From positions 2,716,368 to 2,780,367 of the forward strand of contig HG738138.1 in the NCBI GenBank assembly GCA_000499405.2: 64,000 nucleotides of DNA. The letters run 5' to 3'. Positions 50,304 through 61,276 of this stretch are shown one piece after another; position 1 is the first letter of the stretch; the number at the start of each line of letters is the position of its first letter. The stretch is from Onchocerca volvulus. Its lineage: Eukaryota; Nematoda; Chromadorea; Rhabditida; Onchocercidae. A model generated the notes under the pieces. It worked only from the letters and a program-made list of their open reading frames with translations. It was not told the DNA's origin and did no database searches. Position numbers and translations under genes: made by a program.

Positions 50304-52584
50304 AGGAAGAAAAAAGTTCGAATTGTTTAAAGATTGTTTGATGGAATCTGATGAAGTTTTTTTCCTGTTATGACTTAATTAACACTTTTAAGCCATTAGC
50401 ACTAATTCATTTCTAATGCATAAAATGTATGTACACATACATCGACCCAATATTTTTTACTCCCTCCTTTTAATCTTACATCCTTTCATTCTACTATTAT
50501 TCGAAAATAATTTTAGCTTGCCATAAATTAAAATTTTCGTAAAATCCTAAAAGAATATATTTGCGTAAATCAAGATTTAAAATGTTTTACATTTTCCATT
50601 AAAAACATTTCTAATTAATTTTTAACCTTATTAGCATTTAAAGAACATGGGAGTAAATTAAACTTTTTGCCATTTTTTTTTTCAATACTGATTGACAATG
50701 CTGTTTCAAATAAGTTGATATTTCTCTCATTTAGTTCCTAAAACTTTCAGGTCAATTTTTCAGTTCCTTTCTTATTATTCGAAAAAATATGCACAAGCCA
50801 TTTTTGCTATCAAATCATTTTTTGTTGTTATAACATTTGAATAATAAAAATTTCAAAAGTTTATTAAGTGAAATTTTGATAAATTTTGTTAGCTACAGTA
50901 TGCTTCCTTGAATTTAAAACTTCAAACACCAACAAACTTAGCAGAATCCAATGACATGTGACAATCCATCTCGTCGAGATTTCTTTTTTCATATGAACTT
51001 CGTCGAAATATTTTGTCGCGCAGCGACATGGATGCTGAATAAACCGCGTTGAAATAGCGAAGAAGCAATGTTTTCGGCACATGAAGGTGAAATTTAAGGT
51101 AAGTCGAAGGTGTGTTTGGTTATTATCACTTTGATAGGTTGGTTTTTTTATAACTAGATTTTTAGTCAAGGCTTTTAGTAAAGTACTGAAATCTAAGGCC
51201 ATTACGGCAGTCCAAAAATAATTAACCGGTCACGGCATCATTCTTGAAATCATAGTCTTAAGAGCTCTGAATTTCATAGCAGTTCTCTTTTACAGTTCAC
51301 AACAAATCAAATAAAAGTATTTGGTGATCATCAGTGTGAGTCATGAAGTCTTCAGAAATTTACTTGTTCCTGTTAAGTAGAATTTATTCGCTAAGCAGAA
51401 TTTGTCACAGTAAAATCATTCAGAATTTACTGTTGCATCCTTATACTGGCAAAATCTTGGGTGATCGTATGGCAATAAATTCTGGTCGAAGAGTAAACAA
51501 ATAGATGAATAAGTGAATAAATAAATAGATAAATAAGTATATATATCGTTGTTAAAATATTTCGGATTTATTTCCACATTGCTATTCAAAATATATCGCT
51601 ATATAATACTTATTGGCAATTTGATCGAAAAGAAAGATGAATATTGTAGGAAAAGACAAATGATGTTGGGTAGATTAATCTTGTATTTTTTTTCTTAATT
51701 TTCGGAATGTTATTGTAGATTTCACAAATTTCAACAACTGATTTTATAAATAAATGTTGAATAAGGATTATTCAGATTATATAATGCAGAATGATTTCAA
51801 TAAATATTTATTACTTTTTCCTTTGAATTTGCAAATTCTGAGCAAATGAAATATTTCTCAACTGAAAGAACATGCTTGTATTTTAATTTTTCTTTCTTTT
51901 TTTTTTATTCATTTTTATTCACCAAAAACATTAGCTAATTAAACTTGTCCATTAAATTACTTCCAATTCAAAAGTATTCATTACAACATTCTGATTGGTA
52001 ATGGATTAAACAGAATGATAAAATAATTGTCATCGTAGCTGATAGATATTATATCATGTCTTCGTTAGCTTTTTTTCGGAATGCAGCTGTATTATGCCGA
52101 GAAGTACTACACTGAACTAATAAATAATCTAAGAATGAGTGGAACTATGCAGTTGGATATATTTTATATGCAAATATCATGCCATTTTAGTAAAAAGTAT
52201 TTCAGTTGCACAGAATTGATTAAACGTGGTTACTCATATATCCAAAGGTTGTCTTGCTCTGTAATTGTTCCAGGGTGTGGGTTTTTTCGTTTTGTTTTTA
52301 CTCTTACATGGTCATATTTCCAACAGTGCCCTTTGGATATCATATTTATAGACGAAGAAAACATATATTAGTGAAACGGATGTATCTAAAAAAAAGTTCC
52401 AGATTTTTGTAAATAAAAGTTGAACAAGGACTGTTCGGATTATGTAATGCAGAATGATTTCAATAAATATTTATTATTTTTTCCTTTTCCTTAAAATGAT
52501 AACTATCAAGATCACAGGGAATCTTAAGAACTTGGAAAAAAAAATTAAGATGTAATGAAAATACTTTTATTTGAATTTATTTAG
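50304..52584. other. Intergenic region with two 80-bp direct repeats
   Basis: No firm gene. A minus-strand frame at 50864-51202 and a plus-strand frame at 52081-52371 (96 codons) are open, but neither resembles a known protein. Direct repeats of about 80 bp lie at 51746-51825 and 52408-52487. An exon for the start of the coiled-coil gene could hide here. Confidence 0.4.
51746..52487. repeat. 80-bp direct repeats about 660 bp apart
   Basis: Copies at 51746-51825 and 52408-52487 share GTTGAA(T/C)AAGGA and TAATGCAGAATGATTTCAAT followed by AAATATTTATTA, with about one difference in ten bases. Both contain an AATAAA-type poly(A) signal. The second copy lies just after the stop of the open frame at 52081-52371. 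Confidence 0.85.
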
Positions 52585-52616
52585 GTAATCAAATTGCTAG
52601 AGAAGACGTGAAAGGA

Positions 52617-55600
52617 ATGGAATGCGCCGAGTTTCAAGTTGCATCTGTAAAAACAGATTCAGAGGGAAAGGATCAAGATAAAAAGCTAACGGAACGTGGG
52701 AAGCTTTTGCAAATGCAGAAGAATTGGTTGGAAGCAAGGAAAAAAATTGCTTCTCTAGAGGCACAAGTTAATATGGTAAGTGGTTAAAATCAAGAAGATT
52801 TTAGACGATATAAGGTATTCGAAATTGGTAGAATTACTCTGAAATGACAATTATGAATACAGATAACAGAGAGTCTTAATAATGAACTTTCATCAGGCTC
52901 TGTGTATGAAGAATAGATTAGCATGCTATGCTTGGTAATATGCAGTGATTCGTGGAATATGTTAAAGTCATTTGTTCAAAAAACTGAACTAATCAACAAT
53001 TAGACTATTAAAATTCCTAAAATTATGAATCCTGCCAATACTGATGATGTTTAAATTGTAATCCTAGCATCGACTTCGTGAAGAAGCATTGGTTTGTGAA
53101 ATGGTTGAATTACGTAAGAGCCAAGAAGTGAATCAGACCAAATTTGATGAGGAACGCCGTGAATGGCTCCGCGATATGCGGATAATTCAAGAAAGCAAAG
53201 CACAGGTTAACACCTTTTGACACCATCAAGACTTTAATTTTTTATTTTTATTTCAAGGATGTGGAATTTTCATTGAGTTTTTCTGTTCAACTTTTGTAGC
53301 TGTTGGGCATTGCTATCTTGTTTATTTGGTGTAATTTTAAAGGAAAGATACGATTTGGATGCTTTGTTATAGAATGCTGATTATGACAAGGCCGAGATAG
53401 ATTTGCTAAAGGCAGAAATAGCGGAATTAAAGTCCTCCTTGGTTGATGCCGAACGGACTCGTCTATTTTTGCTGGAAGATAATGGTAAAATAAAACAGCA
53501 GAAAGCAAAATTAAGGTGTTTGGTCCTATTTTTTTTTTTTTTTAATTTGCTTTTTATACAAGGTATTGCTCTTTTGAGATTATAAACTTGAACTTTTGCT
53601 GTAACTGACGTTGCTCGATATTTCATTTCATCGTAAAGCGAAATAGTTCTCTGAACTATGATTAGATTTAGATATCCTGAGGAGCCTTTTTCACTCAGAC
53701 ATAGTTGTATTGAGCAGTTTTATACAGATTTATCAGTCGAGATTTAGACACATAATGTTAGAAACGTGGACTTTTTTATTTATCAATTCTGATTTCATTC
53801 CATACTACATCAATATATAAATATTTAGATGTGACTACAATGAATTGAAGCGTGAACACAATAAACTATTATCTTCCCAGCAAACTGGAACGACTACTGT
53901 ATGTTTATGCAATTTCTTGTACATAAATGTTTTGACATATACTATCAAAGTAATTAGCAATCTTTTATTTCATTTTCAGCATTGCTAACTTTAAATGCTC
54001 AATATATAATAATTCCTCTTTGTTTTACATGATACTTTTTAGAGGAAAAGTCAAGTGCTCTGTGATAGAAGTGGAACAGAAAACATTCCAAATAAAAGCA
54101 ATCAAAATGGGTTGCGAGGTGGGAATAATTTTGGAACTGCCGTTCTCGGCTTGTCTGAGGTAAACTGTTGCTTAATTTTGCTGTTATTCTTTCTACCTTG
54201 ATTGCATTATTTTTCCAGACGTACAGCATATGCATATCACCAGTTTCGCTTACACAATCCGATAATTCTAATGTTACTAGCTCAGAAGCAGATCCTAAGC
54301 CTACAATTGCTAGATCTGTAAATATGCAGGTATTGTCAGTTTTTGAATTTTATAACAAGATATTGATCATTAGGTTAGTTAAACGGTTGACTCCATCATT
54401 CTGTTTTGGGAGATCGCTGCTCGATGATGTCTGACATGTGTAGCCGCGGTATCTATAAAAGACATTACAACAAATATGCAGGAGTTCTAGTGTTTCCTCT
54501 AGATTTATATTTGGAAGCTCATTTTATCAAATAAATTTTGTTAAATTTTCGGGAAAATAAACTACATTGTTGCGATTCAGAGTGTTGAGATAAACAATGT
54601 AAACACAGAAGAAAAAAAGTTAATCGAAGAACTTACGGAGAAATTGAAACACTCGGATGAAAAAAATAAGGAATTGCGAGAAGCACTGCATACTGTCGAT
54701 GAGCAGTGCGAAAAGCTTGTGGTTTGTTGTTGTTGTTGTTTTTTTTTTTTTTTTTTCTCATTTTTGTTCGTTCTAATCCACAACCACTAATAAACTTTGC
54801 TTCTGACCGGTTAGAGGTACGATTTGGGAGTTAATCATCCTAAATCTTATTTAGAAAGCTTTTAGAAGCTATGTTTAGTTTTTCATCATGTTATCAACAC
54901 TAAATGCACTGAATGGACTGGGCACTTACTGTATTAAAGCATGTGATGTTTCTAATGTTTACTTTATCCCTCTAAAGGCAAAAATAATTTTCCTTCTAGA
55001 ATTACTAGAAATCTCAACTATTTCATAATTTAAAAAAAGAAAAAAAAAAAAAAACTAGTTGCTCATTTGGGCCTGTTTTTTTCGTATTTATTTTGTAAAT
55101 CGTATCTATTATCATTGCAGAGAAGTTTCCAGGAGCTGAAATTACGATATGAAGAGATGGAACGCGATCTTGCACCGAATGCATCGGTATCTAGCGCAGC
55201 ACTGCAAGGTAGTAGTCAATGTGGGCAAACAGATCTCGGAATGGGACACTCTTCAGCAGAAATGGATCACAAGTTTTTGTCTCAGAAGCTTCTAGTAATT
55301 GTCTAGTTGAATATATCATCCTTGTTCTTTATGGATGGAATTACAATTTTGCCTTCAAATTTACTTCTGGAAGAATCTGCTGAAGGAATACTATCGTGTT
55401 GTAATTATATCTTAATTACCTGCTTGGATTCCCTGCTTCTAATTCTCGTAGTTTTGGTTTTCATTTCTAACGCACTATAGATGTTGAACTAACATTTTCA
55501 CGCGACTTTATCGCGTAGATCTGAATGGTGAAGACATAATTCAACATTTAGAATGCATCAAAAATTTTTTTATTATGTTCAAGTACCTTTTCAGGATGAC

Positions 55601-55687
55601 GGAAATCCTGCATCGAATGCAATCAAACGCAAATATGCTTCATGCCTCACTGCCTTTGGTAAACGTTCAAAAAATGATCTCTGCTGA
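52617..55687 (+). CDS. Nine-exon coiled-coil protein of unknown function
   Basis: Exons 52617-52775, 53068-53205, 53373-53515, 53829-53898, 54043-54159, 54219-54329, 54581-54721, 55121-55294 and 55595-55687 join in phase to 381 aa. The first half and residues about 240-300 are strongly heptad-like and charged (for example KNWLEARKKIASLEAQVNM, then KAEIAELKSSLVDAERTRL), predicting a dimeric coiled coil. A Ser/Asn/Thr-rich linker separates the two. The C-terminus is basic (IKRKYASCLTAFGKRSK). The first exon begins after TTATTTAG at 52584, and ATG 52617 is in frame with no earlier ATG, so it may be the trans-spliced start; a missing upstream exon is possible. If the donor after 55294 is not used, the frame ends at 55306. 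I do not recognise the family; cytoskeletal or centrosomal proteins often look like this. Confidence 0.8.
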
Positions 55688-57392
55688 GTTTATGCAGAAA
55701 TAATATGGATTTATCATTCTTTTTTTCTTTTTGACTTTTATCATTTTTAATTGCTAGAACTGGTTCTGTGAAACGGAAACAATTACTCGAAAACAGTTTT
55801 AGACTTTTCCTTACAGGAGTATGAAGAAATTGTCTACGTTTTAATAGTAAATAATATGCCCTAGGCAGTTTGTACAGTTCTTTCCCAATATGTATTTTAT
55901 TGTATTATGTGGTTGTGTTATTCTTTTTCGCATATCAATTTCCTCAAAGTACAAATTGCTTAATGAATAAGGTCATTTCTATCACTATGGTTCGAAATAC
56001 TTAAATTGAAGCTCCTATATTCCCTTTTAATCCGCTGTTTCCATTATCGTTATTGTTTATCTCATCCTTACTCACGCGTCTTGTATTCAGTTATTGTACA
56101 CTGTGATGTGCAACTGAACATTTCCTAGCTTATTTTCGTTCACTGGTTGTAGTTCATTTGTATACTCCGGATATTGTACTGCCGACAATTATGGAAAAAT
56201 GTTCTAAAGAATTTGGAGAATAAAATCTTCGAGTATGTCACCAAGCTGTACATCACTGAACTAAAATTTCCTCTTATACTTAGAATCTCATCAATTACGA
56301 AAGATTCCATCAGCTCCTGTAATTGCCATTATTCGATCACTGCTGATTCCCCTTGGAGATTGAAGTAGAACCTTAAAATATTGCCTGGTGAGTTACGAAT
56401 TAAAAATTTGATGAACATGTATAAAGGGAAACGGGAAATATCCATTTCTTGATAATGAAGTTTCAACTTTAACTGGTTCTCTCTTAATGACGATACGTAT
56501 TTTTGATGCATTTCCAGCTACCATCCGTTTCAAAACCCATCTTAGACAATTTAAAATGCATCAAGAGACCTTTCTATCGACTTGAGCAATACTGTGACAT
56601 ATGAAAAAAATAAATCAATATTATTCAGATCAATTATAATTCAGCCTTTAGTACGGAAAATTGGTATTAAAAAATGCATTTTTACAGAGATTTCATTCCG
56701 AAAGTCACAGCCTAAAAAGTTTAGAATAATGGAAGACTGGAAGATCTGATCTCACAGAGGGAATAAGCGACAAGGTAAATTTATGAAATTTACCACCGCT
56801 TGGCAAAGTTTAAAAAAGAATAGAGCGAAAATATAGTGGAACAGAATGTTACAGAGCGTATCAAGAATTTTTCATTTCGTAACCCGAGAGGAAATGAGGC
56901 AAATAGTTATTATTAGTAAAACGTAAGAAACAAGGAGTTGAAGCATAAAGATAATAAAAGCAACTTGTACATCCCCGTTAAAAAGATATCTTTCGAAACA
57001 ATATGGTAAACAAATGAATTTCGATTGATTAAGAGTATGATGAAAATAGAACTATTGTACATGAGAGAAATGAAACGCAAAAATGATGGCGTTGGAAAAG
57101 TTACACATTGTCATGACCATAAGTTTATACAGCGCATCGAGAATTTTTCATTTCATATATCTTAGCTAAACAGTATAAGTGGTGGATGAATTAAGAATCA
57201 AATTAAGAGGAAATAAGGAAGGTAAACAAGGATCGTCGAGAAAATGCCAGGAATTTAAAGGAAAGTAACTTAACATCCCGATTGAAAAATGCCTGTAGCA
57301 ACAGTACGATAAAATACACGAATTCGGACTTGAATTAGGAACAAGAATAAAACGGTATAAATAAAGATGCGCGTGATGAAAGGCATGTATAA
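55688..57392. other. 3' flanks with diverged tandem repeats
   Basis: No gene is supported between the coiled-coil gene and the acidic-protein gene. Two diverged copies of a segment of about 275 bp are visible at about 56850-57060 and 57125-57350, sharing (A/G)AGAATTTTTCATTTC and AACTT-(G)-ACATCCC-GTT-type blocks. Confidence 0.4.
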
Positions 57393-58885
57393 TTACACCG
57401 CCTTACTATTGTCGTGATCAGAATCTTCCTGGCTAGCCGCATACGCAATATCCTCGCCATTAGCTTTATCCATCCCATCATCTGCAGGAATATCCGCTTC
57501 ACCAGTTGCAGTACATTCCATTTCAGCACCAACATTATCATTTCCTTCATTCAGCTTGTTAGCGGACAACAACGATAAAGCTTTAGCTCTCTGTCGCATG
57601 CGGAAGAAGTTCTTCGGTCGGTTGAGTTTCAGCGTACAAGGTGACAATATATTATCGCTGGGCGAATGAATCTAAAACAAATAAATCCTAGAATAATACA
57701 AATATAATCAAGACATAATTTTTTTTAACCAAATATTATTGATAAACTTTGATAACAATGCTAGAAATCAAGTTCACTAGTTTCTTTTCTCTTCCCACTT
57801 CGCTTATTCTTTCTACTGTCGATTGAACAATCTTCACAATAATGTTATGGGAGCAGAAAGCTTTCTGCACTTACAATTTAGCGATAATTTCTTCGTAAGT
57901 TATGCAACAGTCTTTTCAAGACTGTTGAATGAATGCTTTCGCTCCTAATTTTCTGATGAAATTTGCAATTGACACTAAACTTACCGCCATTCGTTTGCGC
58001 AAGCTGGTGACACGATCTGCCTGTGAAAAAGACGGCGTCGTCTGAAAAGCAAGGATGCAACAGAAATGTACTGAAAAATTGTCGAAGGAATGAAAATAAG
58101 GATTTATATTGTAGAAGTTTTTTTATGTCTATACTGCAAAACTTTAGCAAAATCCGGACGAATATATATCTTTTACTACAGAGCTGATGTCATATACACC
58201 ACCATTCACTATATAATGGTTTCCAGTCATACAATCGATTGCACTCCAGTTTTAAACAAAAAATAACTAAGAAATTTCTCTCCACCAAAAGCATTGAATG
58301 ATTTGGTTCCTTTTTGATATGAAAGAAACAGATTTTTTTGCAAATTTAATGGATATTAGGAAAACTTACAGGACTGATGGATCCAGTTAGCTCAGTAGTA
58401 GACAATGGACTAGTCGGATAACCAGAAGCATACCCTTGTTCAGAACTCTCATCATGTTCGGTATGTCCGATCGAATGATGCGACGAGTCCGACTCGACAA
58501 CATTTTCCACATCATACAGCTGATCTCCACGATTGGAATCACACTGCGTCGTTTGCTCGCTCTCACCAGAATCATTCCAATCGAAGTTCGGCATAGGAGT
58601 AATACGGTCAGATTCAGCCGCAGGTGAATCGCTTCGATCGCTGTCAGTTTCCGAAGATTTAACAGCATCAACATCTGATCTTTCAGGAAATAAATCTACG
58701 GAAAAATCCTCATCTGATCTTTCAGATTCTTGCGAATGTTCCGCATTCAAATGTGGATGATCTGTCATCGACGCTTCCCAATCACCTCTCGTTACCTTAT
58801 TTGGTGGAGGAGAAGTATCATGTTCGCTAGCCGCAACATTCTCCGTGCCAGTAGCTTCATTTTGTACATCAATTGGGGTAGACAT
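57393..58885 (-). CDS. Acidic Ser-rich disordered protein
   Basis: Three exons (58885-58370, 58041-57985, 57671-57393) join in phase to 283 aa. The first 172 residues are rich in Ser, Asp and Glu, with many SD and SE pairs that fit casein kinase 2 sites and several SP/TP sites (for example SPPPNK, ITPMP, SISP). The middle is basic (RVTSLRKRMA). A conserved-looking patch follows: SPSDNILSPCTLKLNRPKNF and RMRQRAKALSLLSANK. The tail is acidic and ends NSKAV. No enzyme domain, signal peptide or membrane segment is present. An intrinsically disordered nuclear or regulatory phosphoprotein is the best description; I cannot name it. The ATG comes six bases after TTGTTATAG, a good trans-splice acceptor. 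Codon use fits the neighbours. Confidence 0.82.
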
Positions 58886-60082
58886 CGTTAGCTATAACAA
58901 ATATTAGTTGAATTACTAAGAAAAGTTAAGTGAAACGCAAAACTGCGAATCTAAACTAGAATAAACATAATTACATTTAATAAACATTAAAAAAATAGCG
59001 AAGTGGAGAATGAAATAATAAAACAAATGATCATTAGACATTCCTTTTTGTCGTTTAAATCTATCCAAGCAAATATCGTATTCGAAGTCACTTTAAAGAA
59101 ATACTTTAATTACAAGATAGGAGAAGGGAAACAAGATAAACGTAAACAGTGAATATTTTCAACCATCCAAACTTATGGCACTAACAAAAGATGGGAACTA
59201 TTCCCCAACTTAACTTTCTATAAGCTTTTACCACTTTTCATTCGTTTTTCTCCACTATTCTTCAAAAAAAAAAAAAAAAAATACTGACCCCTCACCAGTA
59301 GAAATCTAACAAATATCAAGACTCGAAGTTTGAGAAATATAAAGAAGTGCAACTTTATTCGTTCAAACTGAAACGTTGGCAATCTTGATAGCAGAATATG
59401 CAACGTGCCAAATGCGTACATTTTTCACATCTTCTTAGAAAATTCCAGACATTGCTTAGCTTCTGTTTGTTTAATTTATCTACCCAAAAAAATTTCTCTC
59501 AAACTCTTGTGATTAAAAGAAAAAAAAAAAATCATGAGTTTGAGAAAAATGATTATGACTATGATTGCGATTAATGATTACGATTATTAATGATTCGATT
59601 ATGACTAATTATGATCATCTTATATTATTGTATTGTTTTGCACAAAATCCCAAAAATTCCATTGGATAAAGAGTGAAAATTTTTCGGAATGAATTCGATA
59701 ATTTGATAATATAAAAACGACTTCAAATGTTTCTTCTCCGAAACACCAAACTAATGATAAACTTTTGAAGTTAAATGCAACTGCAGTGAATTTAGGATAA
59801 TTTCTGGGTAAGGCCTAAAAATATGACTATTAAAATGAGTGATCCGCCCAATCTGCTGCATCATCGGATCAATAGGACAAGATCTCCTGCTATCTATCAT
59901 CTTTATCATCAAATGATCGAATGATCAAATGACATCACTCCACACTCGACAACCATCAAAGCAATGGACTCCGCAGCATCATCCCGAAGCAACCATTCGA
60001 CCCAACTGAGAGCAAACTGAACTGCAAAATGATTCAAATTCGAAAACAAGGCGCCAACCAATGCTTTGAATTCAGAATCGTT
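58886..60082. other. Upstream region of the acidic-protein gene
   Basis: AT-rich with an A run at 59265-59281 and no convincing exon. A short plus-strand frame starting at 59964 (MDSAASSRSNHSTQL, stop soon after) sits at the edge of the GC-rich island. The promoter of the 58885 gene should be here. Confidence 0.4.
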
Positions 60083-60223
60083 TCAGGAGCGCTCCGGAAT
60101 AGAAGAGCGAACATCCGGGCTCTCAGCACGAAAAGTGCCAGGATAGGAGCTCCGGCTACTGTGGTTACGAGATTTTCCGGATGTTGTGGAATTACCCGGC
60201 GACACCTGGTTCGGCGAACCCAT
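60083..60223 (-). CDS. Possible Ser/Pro-rich small ORF or first exon
   Basis: From ATG 60221-60223, which has an in-frame stop two codons upstream, a 46-codon frame reads MGSPNQVSPGNSTTS and later SSRSSYPGTFRAESPDV and ends at 60083. It lies in a patch clearly richer in G and C than its surroundings (about 60050-60240). The composition looks like a real disordered N-terminus. It could be a complete micropeptide or the first exon of a minus-strand gene, though the only in-phase donor (GTTCGC) is weak. The opposite strand is open too (60029-60343), so the coding strand is not certain. Confidence 0.33.
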   Translation of the reverse strand: MGSPNQVSPGNSTTSGKSRNHSSRSSYPGTFRAESPDVRSSIPERS

Positions 60224-60720
60224 TTCTTAAGTTCCCGGAAATTAAATCGTTTTTCTAATGGCAGAATTAATCTTGCAATTCTCTTGCGCACGATTATCCA
60301 TAGTTTTTGCAAATATGATTGCAGAAAAGATCATTTGATATAAAGCCAAAAGATTTATTTACTTGTATGTTTGATTGTTATCTTCTTACTAACATTGCAA
60401 TATCAAATATTCAGGAAAAATTCATGCAAAACAATCAAACTAACCCATTAAATGCAGTGTAAAAGTACAATGTGTCTTATAATGCATTTAGCTGTTAAAA
60501 AGATATATGCACGATAAAATATGTTTCACATGAAATTGCGAAGACGTTAAGTTCAATACATTTCACATTAGTGATGCTATTGTATGTTGGAAATATTCTA
60601 CTATAACTATTTTTCTAAGAACTGGCAAAGACAACTACAGCCATTTAATCATTTATACTGATCTCTGACTAATTCAATCAACATTTTATATTTTTGTTGG
60701 GACATATATTCAACAAAAAA
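60224..60720. other. Short intergenic stretch
   Basis: AT-rich, no exon seen. It separates the GC-rich island from the small plus-strand frames near 60.7-61.3 kb. Confidence 0.4.
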
Positions 60721-61052
60721 ATGTCAACAGTTGAACTTAGTTTATTAAAAAAAAAATGTATTGAGGTTGGTATTACAACGCAAATATCTTTCTGGTTTGA
60801 TTCTTAAAATTAATTCCGATTCCCGAAAACATCATGCTATTTGGTAATTTTTTCCATTTTCATACTTGAATGATTGATGAGGTTCGAGTCTGTGCTGAAT
60901 TAGAGCAGTATGGAAAAGTACAACAGTTTCAAGCGAATGAATTCAACGCTAAGTTCTCGAACCTAGATATGTCGCGCTATCTCCGATACTTACAATCACT
61001 CTCTTCGTTCTACAAATGCAAAATCACCGTTAAACTGGATGAATTAATTTGA
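60721..61052 (+). CDS. Possible small gene of unknown function
   Basis: A short frame starting at 60721 (MSTVELSLLKKKCIE) reaches a GTTGGT donor-like site. A second frame at 60870-61052 reads MIDEVRVCAELEQYGKVQQF and, later, SRYLRYLQSLSSFYKCK. The second is free of low-complexity sequence and looks protein-like. They might be two exons, but the acceptor that would join them (GATGAG at 60879-60884) is poor. No family is recognised. Confidence 0.28.
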
Positions 61053-61075
61053 TTTGAATATTTGAGGAAATTTTC

Positions 61076-61276
61076 GTGGATATCAATCAGTACGCAAATC
61101 GAAAGTTGATTCGTGAATTACTGTCACCAATTTCGAGTAATTGGGCTTTCGATACAGTAACCACCAGTATTCAAAACAGACTGTCCGATTTTGGAGTGCA
61201 AAGAGTTCAATCGCTCAAATCGGAAATCTGCAACGCTTTTCTTGCATCAAATTCATATAGCTTCTTGGAAACTTAA
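61076..61276 (+). CDS. Possible 66-aa protein, antisense to the proposed ACAD9-like last exon
   Basis: An uninterrupted frame reads MDINQYANRKLIRELLSPIS and ends SNSYSFLET. It is open over its whole length, while the opposite strand has several stops outside 61207-61271. It follows the previous small frame with only 23 bp between them but in a different frame. It conflicts with the proposed final exon of the ACAD9-like gene, so one of the two is probably wrong or they overlap in opposite directions. Confidence 0.28.
   Translation: MDINQYANRKLIRELLSPISSNWAFDTVTTSIQNRLSDFGVQRVQSLKSEICNAFLASNSYSFLET

Noticed and set aside
50864..51202. Minus-strand 112-codon frame
   Set aside because: It is open and not low-complexity, but lacks splice context, motif and partner exons; kept only as a remark in the intergenic entry.
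56174..56511. Opposing 60-64 codon frames
   Set aside because: They overlap each other on opposite strands in AT-rich DNA with no supporting signal.
60879..60896. GGTTCGAGTC, resembling a tRNA T-loop
   Set aside because: The flanking bases do not form a T stem, and no acceptor or anticodon arm is found upstream.
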